Below, in pieces: positions 1 through 6,954 of a stretch of DNA of 11,424 nt (position 1 is the stretch's first letter; each line of letters begins with the position of its first letter). This DNA is from Acidobacteriota bacterium (lineage in GTDB: Bacteria > Acidobacteriota > UBA6911 > RPQK01 > DATIPO01). The notes under the pieces are model-generated. The model was not told where the DNA came from and did no database searches. It saw only the letters and a program-made list of their open reading frames with translations. Made by a program: the position numbers and the translations under genes. The stretch spans positions 1 to 11,424 of the forward strand of contig JANQFM010000687.1 in NCBI GenBank assembly GCA_028277865.1, given 5' to 3'.

Positions 1-1478
1 ACTGCCTCGGTGATGAGTCGCAAAGCCTCATTCAGGGTCGCCATCCCCGCTTCCATTCCCCGGAAATGCCCCATGCGGACGATCACCATCTGCAGCGAAG
101 GGACGATGAAAACCCTTTGCCCGCCGCCCCCCGCCATAAAGTAGGCGTCGTCCGGAAGGTTGAACCGGTTGGTGCGGTTGAGCCAGAAGAGGCCTCCGTA
201 GACCGGCTCCTTCCAGGCCGGGGCGGGAGTGCTGACGAATTCGGCCCACCCTGCAGGCAAGATCCGTTCGCCTTGCCAGACTCCGTCCTGCAGGTAGAGC
301 ATCCCCAGCCGTGCCCAGTTGCGGGCCGTGCCGTAGTCATAACCGGTGAGCAGGAAGTTTCCGTAGGGATCGGTTTCCAGCACCATCTTGCGGATGCCGA
401 TGCGGTCAAAGAGGGCGCGCTGGGGAAAGGTCAGGTACTCCTCCCCTTGCCGTCGCACCGTTTCGCGGATGATGTAGCCCAAGCTAAGGGGATCCGAATT
501 GCGGTAGCGGCCCTCGCTGTTGGGCTCGAACTGCAAGGTGCGGCTGATGGAGTGCTCGAAGGCGTCGATGGCACCGCTGTAGATGTACATGTGATCGGGA
601 TAGCCCTTGTCCGGGCTGTAGTCGGGGTCGTGAGGGGCGATGAAGCGCAATCCGCTGCTCATGCGCATCAGGTCCTTGATTCGGATCTTGGAGCGGGGAT
701 CGCCCTGCTGCCGCCAAGCCGGCACCGGCGCCGGGTCATCCAATCCGAAATGACCCTGGCCGACCAGGACCCCCACCAAGGTGGCGGTCAGGCTCTTGCC
801 CATCGACCAACTTTCCAATTGGGTGTCCTTGTCGATCCCCGGGGCGTAGCGCTCGGCCAGGATCTGACCCTTGTGGACCACCAAAAAGGCTGCCGTCAGT
901 GCAGCGGGATCGGCAAAGGCGGCTTCGACGGCGGCCGGCAGCTTGCCGGAATCCACTTCTTGGGGCCACTGCAGGACCGGTAGCTGGTCGCCCATCGGCC
1001 AAAGCTGCCTGGAAGCGTCAGGCAGCCCGCTGCGGACCCCGACCGGCTGGAAGTAGACCCCGTCATGATCGATCGGATGGATGACGCAGCCCTGATCGCC
1101 GTAAAAGCGGGCCTTGCGGGTCAGTTCGCCGCGCAGGGTCATCGTAACCGACATCTCTTCCCGGTCGACCTGCACGTCGCTGACATGCTCGCGGTCCTCC
1201 TCGGCCAGGAAAAAGTAGCCGCTGTTGACCAGAGCCTCACGGTGATCCCGCCCGGAAACAAAGACCGCCGAACAGACCACCTTGGCGTATCCGGCCAGGC
1301 CCAACTCTGCAGGTGTGCCGGGAGGCGCGTACTGAACCTGCCGCACCGGCTCGGATGTGCAGCCCAGCATCATCAAGATGAATCCCGTGCCAAGCCGACT
1401 TTGAAGTCCCCCAAAAGGACGCCGGTGAAAAGGGGATGGGGCCGTGTCTAAATTTTTTGATTTTTGACGCAGGCGCAT
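1..1478 (-). CDS. Lipoprotein serine hydrolase, class C beta-lactamase family (3' end cut by window)
   Basis: This is a serine hydrolase of the beta-lactamase/penicillin-binding-protein fold, probably anchored outside the cytoplasm. The frame is open from the ATG at 1478 to the left edge (492 codons), so the stop lies outside the window. Residues 30-40 are hydrophobic and end in a lipobox, LMMLGC, with Cys40 as the predicted lipidated residue. The catalytic SxxK motif is S225-M-G-K228, within ESWSMGKS. A Y-x-N motif follows at Y325-R-N327. The third motif region is AGGGGQ (449-454), where class C enzymes carry KTG or HTG. Residues 41-200 form an N-terminal region with the conserved-looking stretches FVSGRDHREA and ARFYGDQGC. 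Only about 40 residues follow the third motif, so little of the protein is missing. The start has no clear ribosome binding site and gives a long 39-residue leader; no better in-frame start is visible. The natural substrate cannot be told: such proteins include esterases, peptidases and amide-dimer hydrolases as well as beta-lactamases. Confidence 0.88.
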   Translation of the reverse strand, partial: MRLRQKSKNLDTAPSPFHRRPFGGLQSRLGTGFILMMLGCTSEPVRQVQYAPPGTPAELGLAGYAKVVCSAVFVSGRDHREALVNSGYFFLAEEDREHVSDVQVDREEMSVTMTLRGELTRKARFYGDQGCVIHPIDHDGVYFQPVGVRSGLPDASRQLWPMGDQLPVLQWPQEVDSGKLPAAVEAAFADPAALTAAFLVVHKGQILAERYAPGIDKDTQLESWSMGKSLTATLVGVLVGQGHFGLDDPAPVPAWRQQGDPRSKIRIKDLMRMSSGLRFIAPHDPDYSPDKGYPDHMYIYSGAIDAFEHSISRTLQFEPNSEGRYRNSDPLSLGYIIRETVRRQGEEYLTFPQRALFDRIGIRKMVLETDPYGNFLLTGYDYGTARNWARLGMLYLQDGVWQGERILPAGWAEFVSTPAPAWKEPVYGGLFWLNRTNRFNLPDDAYFMAGGGGQRVFIVPSLQMVIVRMGHFRGMEAGMATLNEALRLITEA

Positions 1479-1570
1479 GGAATACTGAGTGTAGCCCCAA
1501 AATCTAGAAATTCAAGGCACGGCACCGACTGCTTGACCATCCGGTAGACTGGGAAAAGAAAGGAGTTGTT

Positions 1571-2050
1571 ATGGAGGCCACCATTTCTCGAATCTTGAAG
1601 GACTTCGAATCAGGACGCTTGTCGCGCCGCCAGGTCATCGGCAGCTTATCCGCCCTGATTGCCCTGGCGTCCGGCTCACGGGCTGCAGCCCACACCAAGA
1701 ATGAAAGCCCCTTCAAGGCCGTGGGCATGAACCACATCGCCTTGCACGTCACTGACCTGGACCGCTCCCGCGACTTTTACACCAGCCTGCTGGGCATACC
1801 GGTCACGCGACAAAGTGCAGGCTCCTGCTTTCTGGGCATGAAGCGGGGCTTTCTAGCCCTCTTCCGGCGCGACGAGCCAGGGCTGGACCACTATTGCTTC
1901 GCCGTCGAGGACTTCGACGTCGAAAGGGCCGATCAACTACTGCAGCGAGAGGGGCTCAAACCGCGCCGTCCCCGCGGAACCCAGCGCATCTACTTCGACG
2001 ATCCGGACGGAATCGAAGTCCAGCTGTCCGCCGAAGCGCACCAGGCATAG
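1571..2050 (+). CDS. VOC (glyoxalase/bleomycin-resistance fold) protein with Tat-type leader
   Basis: The product is a 159-residue single-module vicinal-oxygen-chelate protein. The VOC domain spans about residues 51-153, opening with MNHIALHVTDLDRSRDFY and closing with FDDPDGIEVQL. The usual metal ligands are visible: H55, H107 (GLDHYCF) and E149. The N-terminus carries LSRRQVIG with twin arginines R19-R20, then a hydrophobic run (22-34) and SRAAA near residue 40. This looks like a Tat leader and would send the folded, metal-loaded domain outside the cytoplasm. The start is supported by AGGAG at about 1561-1565, just upstream of the ATG. The gene is divergent from the serine hydrolase (92-bp gap) and convergent with the aldehyde dehydrogenase. 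VOC proteins include lyases, dioxygenases and antibiotic-binding proteins; a single short module cannot be assigned a substrate. Confidence 0.88.
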   Translation: MEATISRILKDFESGRLSRRQVIGSLSALIALASGSRAAAHTKNESPFKAVGMNHIALHVTDLDRSRDFYTSLLGIPVTRQSAGSCFLGMKRGFLALFRRDEPGLDHYCFAVEDFDVERADQLLQREGLKPRRPRGTQRIYFDDPDGIEVQLSAEAHQA

Positions 2051-2061
2051 GATTCGGTGCA

Positions 2062-2202
2062 TAGACGCCAAGACGCAAAGGCTGCAAAGCAAAGGGTTCT
2101 AACTCCCGCCTTCCGTCTCTTCTGCCCTCTCAGTGTTTCTGCGCCTCTGCGTGAAAGCCCGTCCCCGTCTTTGCGATCTTTGCGTCTTTGCGCGAAACTC
2201 CC
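2062..2202. repeat. Composite CGCAAAG-type intergenic repeat between convergent genes
   Basis: This non-coding stretch fills the gap between the VOC and aldehyde dehydrogenase stops. It contains direct and inverted copies of a CGCAAAG unit. The left arm (2072-2089) and right arm (2169-2186) are inverted copies matching at 15 of 18 positions, with a 79-nt loop. The loop holds a related CTGCG-rich unit (2131-2156). The right end, 2177-2202, is a reverse-complement copy of 5772-5797 with one mismatch in 26. The element ends directly at the aldehyde dehydrogenase stop codon. It could fold as a hairpin in RNA from either strand, but there is no T-tract typical of an intrinsic terminator. Confidence 0.8.
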
Positions 2203-3669
2203 CTACAGCAGCCACCCCGGAACCGACGAAATGCTGTGGGGTTCCAAGAAGTCGAGAATGCCTTCGTAGCCCAGGTTGCGCCCCAATCCGCTTTGCTTGA
2301 ATCCCCCGAAAGGCGCCCGGTTGTCCTGCAGCATGGGGCCGTGGGCGTTGAGATAGGTGTAGCCGGCCTCCAACTGCCGGGCCACCCGCAGGGCGCGGTC
2401 CCGATCCGACGTCCAGACCGAAGAGCAGAGCCCGAACTCGGTGTCGTTGGCCATTCGGATGGCCTCCTCCTCGTCATTGAAGGAAAGGATAGGCATCAGG
2501 GGCCCGAACTGCTCTTCACTAACGACCTTCGAGTCATGGCCGGCGCCTGTGATGATGGTCGGGCGGTGGAAGTAGCCTTTTTCGAACAGGTCCTGGTCAG
2601 GCACCGAACCCACTTCGTGCACTCGGGCGCCTTTTTGCCGCGCCTGTTCAGCCATCTCACGCACCACCTGCAATTGGGCCTCGTTGTTGAGCGGCCCCAT
2701 GGTCACCTGCGGATCCAGCCCGTCGCCGACCACCGACTGGGAGGCGACGGCAGTCACGCCCTCCAACAGTTCGTCAAATCGCGACCGGTGCACGTAAAGC
2801 CGCTTCAGGGCCATGCACACTTGCCCGGTGGTTAAAAAAGCGCCCATCACCATGCGCTGCAATGCCGGCGGATCCAACTGGGCGTCCTGCAGAACAATGG
2901 CGGCATCGTTGCCTCCCAATTCCAGCGTCAAGTGCTTGAGAGTCTTTGAAGCCACCCGCATGATGTGGCGGCCCGTCTCTGTCCCTCCAGTGAAGTTGAT
3001 CTTGCGCACCAGCGGATGCGAAATGAGCGGGTCTCCGATGCGCGAGGAGGATCCCGTCACCAGGTTGATCACCCCGGGCGGGAAGATCTCAGCAATGCGC
3101 CGAATGGTCAGGGAGGGCGCCAAAGGGGATTGGCTGGCCGGCTTGATGACCACCGTATTGCCGGCCATCAAGGCCTGAGGCAGCTTGCCCCCCAGAATCG
3201 ACAGAGGCCAGTTCCAGGGGATGATCAGCGCCGCCACCCCCCGCGGCTGATGGGTGATGAGCGTGTCAAAAGGAGGGCCGGGCAGTTGGGCATCCGTGGC
3301 AAGGCGTTCGGCGAAGGAGGCACTGGAGAGGAAGCGATCCCCCAATCGGGTCATCTCCAGGGTGGACTCCTTGAGGATCTTGCCGTGCTCGCGGGTAAAC
3401 AGGCGGATCCGCGTCTGCAACTCTTCGTCGTCGGCAGTCAGGTGGCGGGCAGCTTTGGTGAGGATTTCGGCCCGCTGCTGGAAGCTGAGCGCCGCCCAGC
3501 CGGGAAAAGCTGTATGAGCGGCCTGCACGGCCCGTTCCACGTCTTCTTCGTCCCCGTTGGCAGCCTGGCCCACCACCTCGTCCGGCCGTGCCGGATTGCG
3601 TACCTCGTACTGGCCCCGTCGGACAGCCGGCGTCCACTCCCCTCCGATGATCAACTGCGTCTCAGCCAT
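2203..3669 (-). CDS. NAD(P)-dependent aldehyde dehydrogenase family protein
   Basis: The product oxidises an aldehyde to the acid with NAD(P)+ in the cytoplasm. At 488 residues it has the normal ALDH length. The family's catalytic set is complete: N153 (IIPWNWP), K176 (VVIKPA), the nucleotide-binding turn FTGGTETG (226-233), general base E250 (LELGGND), nucleophile C285 (TTGQVCMA) and E386 (SEEQFGP). The C-terminal APFGGFKQSGLGR motif (452-464) is also typical. I place the start at 3669 because a strong GAGGAGGG lies 7 nt upstream. The frame stays open for 26 more codons to 3747, but that extension does not resemble an ALDH N-terminus. The segment after the nucleophile (MALKRLYVH) recalls less characterised bacterial ALDH groups rather than betaine-aldehyde dehydrogenases. 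The substrate is unknown and no neighbour suggests one. It is convergent with the VOC gene, with the repeat between them. Confidence 0.95.
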   Translation of the reverse strand: MAETQLIIGGEWTPAVRRGQYEVRNPARPDEVVGQAANGDEEDVERAVQAAHTAFPGWAALSFQQRAEILTKAARHLTADDEELQTRIRLFTREHGKILKESTLEMTRLGDRFLSSASFAERLATDAQLPGPPFDTLITHQPRGVAALIIPWNWPLSILGGKLPQALMAGNTVVIKPASQSPLAPSLTIRRIAEIFPPGVINLVTGSSSRIGDPLISHPLVRKINFTGGTETGRHIMRVASKTLKHLTLELGGNDAAIVLQDAQLDPPALQRMVMGAFLTTGQVCMALKRLYVHRSRFDELLEGVTAVASQSVVGDGLDPQVTMGPLNNEAQLQVVREMAEQARQKGARVHEVGSVPDQDLFEKGYFHRPTIITGAGHDSKVVSEEQFGPLMPILSFNDEEEAIRMANDTEFGLCSSVWTSDRDRALRVARQLEAGYTYLNAHGPMLQDNRAPFGGFKQSGLGRNLGYEGILDFLEPHSISSVPGWLL

Positions 3670-3994
3670 CGAAATACCCTCCTCATAGTGCGTTTGTGCG
3701 CCTTGGCGTGAGGATCCAATCTTAGGAGAAGCGCCCAGACCGGTCAATGACGAAAAATTCCAGTTCGAAGTATTCTTGCAGTCCTTCTCTCACCACTTAT
3801 TCGGGCTATCCATCAAAAAAAATGCAAGAAAGTTTCGTAGCTGGAGCAGGTTGGTGCGTTCTTATGTAGGGAGGCTTTTGAATTTGCAGCAACCTGTTTC
3901 AGATTTTCGAAGGAACTGAATTCGATCCGCTCTTCAGGCAAGCCGGTTGCCATCACCGTGCTAGACTGCGGGAAACTGTCTACGAGGAGAAAGG
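3670..3994. other. Intergenic region between divergent aldehyde dehydrogenase and Uma2 genes
   Basis: These 325 bases hold no gene I can support. They are more AT-rich than the flanking genes, as expected of a divergent promoter region. A degenerate copy of the CGCAAAG-type repeat (unit TTGTGCGCCTTGGCG) lies at about 3690-3713, inside the aldehyde dehydrogenase leader. A TAGACT hexamer at 3962-3967, 28 bases before the Uma2 start, could be a -10 box, but no matching -35 box is visible at normal spacing. Promoters must lie here for both genes; I cannot place them. Confidence 0.5.
3677..3684 (-). promoter_or_regulatory. Ribosome binding site of the aldehyde dehydrogenase
   Basis: The minus strand reads GAGGAGGG, 7 nt before the ATG at 3669. 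It is the best Shine-Dalgarno match near this gene and decides the internal ATG over the longer reading frame that begins at 3747. Confidence 0.75.
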
Positions 3995-4618
3995 ATGGAC
4001 ATCTCACAGACCGATGCCCGAGCCGCTGGCCTTCCCCCTGGAAAGGTCTCCTACCAAGAGTACCTCCAACTCGAGCTGGATGCCTGGACCGAGTGGGTCG
4101 ATGGGGAGGTCGTTTTTCTGCCCATGGCCAGCAGAGGACATCAGCGGCTGGTTGTATTTCTTACAGCGCTGTTGCTCCGCTTTGTGGAGGAGCATCGGCT
4201 GGGAGAGGTGTACTGCGAGCCTTTCTCAATGAAAACTGGGCCTGATTTGCCCGCAAGATCTCCAGATGTCGTGTTCATCGCACAGCAAAACCTGAAACGG
4301 CTCGACGAGCAGTGCCTTTGGGGGCCGGCTGATTTGGTCGTCGAGATTGTGAGCCCCGACAGCATTCACCGCGACCGGATCGAAAAATTCGGCGAATACC
4401 AGAAGGGAGGCGTGCGGGAGTACTGGCTGATCGACCGCCTCCAGCAGAAAACAGAATTCTTCTCCCGTTCCGGAAAAGGGCTCTACTACCCCTTGCCGAT
4501 CCGGGAAGGGATTGTGCACAGCCGAGTTCTGCCAGGCCTGTGGCTCAAGCCGGAGTGGTTGTGGCGCAACCCCCTCCCGACTCAAAAGGAAATCCTTCGG
4601 AAGTGGAATCTGATCTGA
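3995..4618 (+). CDS. Uma2 family (DUF820) PD-(D/E)XK endonuclease-like protein
   Basis: This 207-residue protein has the normal length and layout of the Uma2/DUF820 family, a restriction-endonuclease-like fold. Family signatures seen are WVDGEVVFLP (34-43), the acidic D91 in ARSPDVVFIA, E117 in LVVEIVSP, K131 in RIEKFGEY, and GGVREYWLID (138-147). D91, E117 and K131 are the likely metal-binding and catalytic set. A GAGGAG ribosome binding site ends 5 nt before the ATG. The biological role of the family is poorly known. Nuclease activity is inferred from the fold, and members often occur in many copies per genome. There is no adjacent methylase, toxin-antitoxin partner or transposase here. It lies upstream of the phenylalanine hydroxylase on the same strand, 224 bp away, so co-transcription is possible but not compelling. 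Confidence 0.9.
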   Translation: MDISQTDARAAGLPPGKVSYQEYLQLELDAWTEWVDGEVVFLPMASRGHQRLVVFLTALLLRFVEEHRLGEVYCEPFSMKTGPDLPARSPDVVFIAQQNLKRLDEQCLWGPADLVVEIVSPDSIHRDRIEKFGEYQKGGVREYWLIDRLQQKTEFFSRSGKGLYYPLPIREGIVHSRVLPGLWLKPEWLWRNPLPTQKEILRKWNLI

Positions 4619-4633
4619 TTCTCTCGCTTAGCG

Positions 4634-4661
4634 AACTTTGCGTCCTGGCGCGAAACCTCCC
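4634..4661. repeat. CGCAAAG-type repeat after the Uma2 gene
   Basis: A diverged single copy reads ACTTTGCGTCCTGGCGCGAA on the plus strand, followed by ACCTCCC. It lies 16 nt after the Uma2 stop. It keeps the outer parts of the unit seen at 2177-2202 (CTTTGCG and GCGCGAAAC), with changes between. The remaining gap to the next gene (4662-4842) holds no gene I can support. Confidence 0.6.
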
Positions 4662-4828
4662 TTCACAGATTGCCGCCCGAGAGGATGACTACGACATCCA
4701 CCAACTTGAAGCGCTTCAGCGGGTGACGGTTGGCGATGAAACATTGAAGAGACTACCCCACCCCTGTTGGAAATAATACCGAACGCTTTCATTTTCGCAT
4801 GTTAGATTCTTGGCCGCTTCAGGGATCC

Positions 4829-4834
4829 AGGAGG
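4829..4834 (+). promoter_or_regulatory. Ribosome binding site of phenylalanine 4-monooxygenase
   Basis: A perfect AGGAGG lies 8 nt before the ATG at 4843. It selects this start over an in-frame TTG at 4810, which would add 11 residues and place the ribosome site inside the coding sequence. Confidence 0.8.
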
Positions 4835-4842
4835 GCCAACAC

Positions 4843-5748
4843 ATGGCGACTGAGGGACTGACGACCACGCAAGCACCTTTCATCGAAAAGGCGCGATCCG
4901 ACGGCCGGCTCTACATCGACCAACCCTACGAGTTGTACAGCCGGGAAAACCAGCAGGCCTGGCATCTCCTTTACCGGCGCATCCGGCCACGCTGGGAGCA
5001 GTACGCCGTGGCAAAGTTCCTGGACGGCGTTGACAACATCGCCCTCAATCCCAACGCCGTCCCCCGCCTTTCGGACATCAACGATTTCATGCGGCCCTTG
5101 ACTGGCTTTACGGCCAAGGCTGTCAGCGGCTACATCCCGGCCTTCCAGTTTTTCGACTGCATCCGGCAAAGGGAATTTCCCACCACAATCACCATCCGGG
5201 CCTTGGACTCCCTGGATTACCTTCCCGAGCCGGACATCTTTCACGATGTGGCCGGCCACGTCCCCATGCACACCGACCGCCGCTTCGCCGACGTGCTGGT
5301 GCGCTTCGGGGAAACCTCATACCTGGCCGCGGAGCGCCTTTGCGAGGTCCGCGACCAGGAGGAACGGGTCCAGAAGCTGGAATCGGTCCTCAAGGCCATG
5401 ACCCGCTTTTTCTGGTTCACCATCGAATTCGGGCTGATGCGCCAAGGCAGCGCCACCAAGGTCTACGGCAGCGGCATCCTGAGCTCTTTCGGAGAGTTGG
5501 AGTACAGCGTCGATTCGCCGGAGGTGAAACGCCGCCCCTTCGATTTCGAGGATGTGATCAACCGGGAGTTCGACATCGACCACTACCAGCCGCTGCTGTA
5601 CATCGTCGACTCCTTCGACCACCTTTTCGAGGAAGTCGAAAGGCTTCAGTCCTGGATGCGCCAGGGCAAGCTCGACCAAGTGAACCTGGGAAAGCCGGAC
5701 GTGGGCAAAGCCGACCTGGAGTCCTACCTGCAAGGAGTTCCGGCTTGA
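4843..5748 (+). CDS. phhA: Phenylalanine 4-monooxygenase
   Basis: The enzyme hydroxylates L-phenylalanine to tyrosine using O2, non-haem iron and a tetrahydropterin. The 301-residue product is a bare catalytic domain, as in bacterial forms, without the regulatory ACT domain of animal enzymes. The iron-binding facial triad is present: H134 and H139 in PDIFHDVAGHVPMH, and E195 in WFTIEFGL. The core around YIPAFQFFDCI and the GSGILSSFGELEYS segment (209-222) also fit the aromatic amino acid hydroxylase family. Tryptophan hydroxylase activity cannot be strictly excluded by eye, but phenylalanine is the usual bacterial substrate. The pterin-recycling dehydratase (phhB) and tyrosine catabolism genes are not adjacent. 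The gene converges on xerD across a repeat-filled gap of 296 bp. Confidence 0.95.
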   Translation: MATEGLTTTQAPFIEKARSDGRLYIDQPYELYSRENQQAWHLLYRRIRPRWEQYAVAKFLDGVDNIALNPNAVPRLSDINDFMRPLTGFTAKAVSGYIPAFQFFDCIRQREFPTTITIRALDSLDYLPEPDIFHDVAGHVPMHTDRRFADVLVRFGETSYLAAERLCEVRDQEERVQKLESVLKAMTRFFWFTIEFGLMRQGSATKVYGSGILSSFGELEYSVDSPEVKRRPFDFEDVINREFDIDHYQPLLYIVDSFDHLFEEVERLQSWMRQGKLDQVNLGKPDVGKADLESYLQGVPA

Positions 5749-5771
5749 CGAAAGCGCAGTCCAAAAGATTT

Positions 5772-5797
5772 GGGAGTTTCGCGCAAAGCCGCAAAGA
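5772..5797. repeat. CGCAAAG-type repeat after phhA
   Basis: One clean copy of the unit lies 23 nt after the phhA stop; its core on the plus strand is TTTCGCGCAAAGCCGCAAAG. It matches the reverse complement of 2177-2202 at 25 of 26 positions. It is non-coding. Confidence 0.8.
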
Positions 5798-5834
5798 AGG
5801 GTACTGGTCTAATTCAGTGTTGCCCCTTGCGGGA

Positions 5835-5937
5835 GGAACAGGGAACAAGGAACACGGAACAGGGAAGAAAAGGAAGGTACAGGAATCCTCGGCTTTCCGG
5901 CCCTCTTCCTTGTTCCGTGTACCCTGTTCCCTGTTCC
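5835..5937. repeat. Large inverted repeat built from GGAACAG heptamers
   Basis: The left arm (5835-5869) is five tandem 7-mers: GGAACAG, GGAACAA, GGAACAC, GGAACAG, GGAAGAA. The right arm (5903-5937) is the reverse complement of five matching 7-mers. The arms agree at 31 of 35 positions and enclose a 33-nt loop. A transcript from either strand could form a long hairpin. No gene is present, and no T-tract follows either arm. Confidence 0.85.
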
Positions 5938-6002
5938 ATCCAAACGGCAGCAACACACGAATAGACCACTGCTAAATCCAGTTGAAGGCACGTCCTCTTG
6001 AC

Positions 6003-6037
6003 TGACAACCGACAACTGACAACTGACAACTGACAGC
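6003..6037. repeat. Tandem TGACAAC heptamer repeat
   Basis: Five consecutive 7-mers are seen: TGACAAC, CGACAAC, TGACAAC, TGACAAC, TGACAGC. The block ends 7 nt before the xerD stop codon, on the downstream side of that gene. It is the same class of short tandem heptamer as the neighbouring GGAACAG repeat but with an unrelated unit. Confidence 0.85.
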
Positions 6038-6044
6038 TGGCCGG

Positions 6045-6932
6045 CTAGGCTCTCGGATGGTGCTGATCATAAATCTTGCGCAGCCGTTCGCGGGCCACGT
6101 GGGTGTAGATCTGGGTAGTGGAGATGTCGGCGTGGCCCAGCATGATCTGGACGGCGCGGATGTCGGCGCCGTTTTCCAACAGGTGGGTGGCGAAGCTGTG
6201 GCGCAGCTTGTGGGGGCTGAGCTTTGATTTTTCAATCCCAGCCAGGCGCCCGTAGCGCACGATCAGCATCCAGAAGTTTTGCCGCGTCATGGCAGTTCCC
6301 CTTTGGCTTAAGAACAGGTGGGGACTCGACCCTTTGCGGCGTAAAAAGCGGGGGCGGGAATCCTTGAGGTAGCGTTTGAGCCAGCTCAGGGCCGCATCGC
6401 CGAAGGGGACGATGCGCTCCTTGCTGCCCTTGCCCATGGTCATCAAATATCCTTCCTCGAAACGGATGGCGTCCAATCGCAGGTTGACCAATTCGCTGAC
6501 CCTCAGCCCGGTGGCGTAGAGAGTCTCCAACATGGTCCGGTCGCGCAGCCCGTGGTGCGTCTGGACGTCGGGCTGGTCCAGCAGTGCTTCGACTTCGGCG
6601 AATTCCAGGTACTGGGGCAGGGTTTGCCAGATGCGGGGCGTCTGCAGGGTCTCGGTGGGATCGTGCGAGATGTGGCCGTCCAGCAGCAGGAAGCGATAGA
6701 AGGAGCGCAGGCTGACGATCTTGCGCATCACCGAGCGTTCGGAAAGGCGATCGTGCAGCCGCTGCAGGTAAAGGATGAGATCTTGCTTAGCGGCAATATC
6801 CGCCTGGATGCCCTTGGACTCCAAGTAGGCCAGAAAGTCACGGACGTCGCGCTGATAGGCGTCCACTGTGTTGGGCGAAAGCCCCCTTTCCACTTGCAGG
6901 TAGCTGATGTAGCTTTCAAAAGCGCGTTGCAC
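6045..6932 (-). CDS. xerD: Tyrosine site-specific recombinase XerD/XerC type
   Basis: This 295-residue tyrosine recombinase most likely resolves chromosome dimers at dif with a partner Xer protein and FtsK. The N-terminal SAM-like core-binding domain (about 1-90) opens with ERGLSPNTVDAYQRDVRDF. The catalytic domain has every key residue: R144 (ATGLRVSEL), K168 in MGKGSKER, H241 and R244 (HKLRHSFATHL), H267 (LGHADISTTQ) and nucleophile Y276 (IYTHV). Length and spacing match housekeeping Xer proteins rather than phage integrases or integron integrases. The start is a GTG at 6932 with AAGGATGG just upstream; an ATG in that stretch is out of frame. It begins 22 bp after the murJ stop on the same strand, so both probably share a transcript. 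XerC versus XerD is not settled by eye; a second Xer gene is not in the window. Confidence 0.93.
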   Translation of the reverse strand: MQRAFESYISYLQVERGLSPNTVDAYQRDVRDFLAYLESKGIQADIAAKQDLILYLQRLHDRLSERSVMRKIVSLRSFYRFLLLDGHISHDPTETLQTPRIWQTLPQYLEFAEVEALLDQPDVQTHHGLRDRTMLETLYATGLRVSELVNLRLDAIRFEEGYLMTMGKGSKERIVPFGDAALSWLKRYLKDSRPRFLRRKGSSPHLFLSQRGTAMTRQNFWMLIVRYGRLAGIEKSKLSPHKLRHSFATHLLENGADIRAVQIMLGHADISTTQIYTHVARERLRKIYDQHHPRA

Positions 6933-6954
6933 GGATTGCCATCCTTGTCACGGG

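Noticed and set aside
66..983. A 305-codon open frame on the plus strand
   Set aside because: It is antisense to the serine hydrolase, whose frame has clear SxxK and YxN motifs. The plus-strand translation has no recognisable domain and reflects high GC content.
2965..3711. A 248-codon plus-strand frame opposite the aldehyde dehydrogenase
   Set aside because: The minus-strand frame carries all ALDH catalytic motifs; the opposite translation is Arg/Gln/Pro-rich with no domain.
3813..3951. Possible small minus-strand protein (MATGLPEERIEF start) in the gap before the Uma2 gene
   Set aside because: It has no ribosome site, no recognisable family, and overlaps the region expected to hold the Uma2 promoter.
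3962..3967. TAGACT hexamer as a -10 box; similar hexamers at 1545-1550 and TAGATT at 4803-4808 precede the other plus-strand genes
   Set aside because: Their distances to the starts differ (20, 27 and 34 nt gaps) and no -35 partner lies at 16-18 nt, so a promoter call is not supported.
4540..4776. A 78-codon plus-strand frame overlapping the Uma2 end
   Set aside because: It begins inside the Uma2 gene in another frame, passes through the repeat at 4634-4661, and has no ribosome site or known domain.
5835..6037. Possible CRISPR array
   Set aside because: The repeats are 7-nt units in direct contact, without unique spacers, and no cas gene is present.
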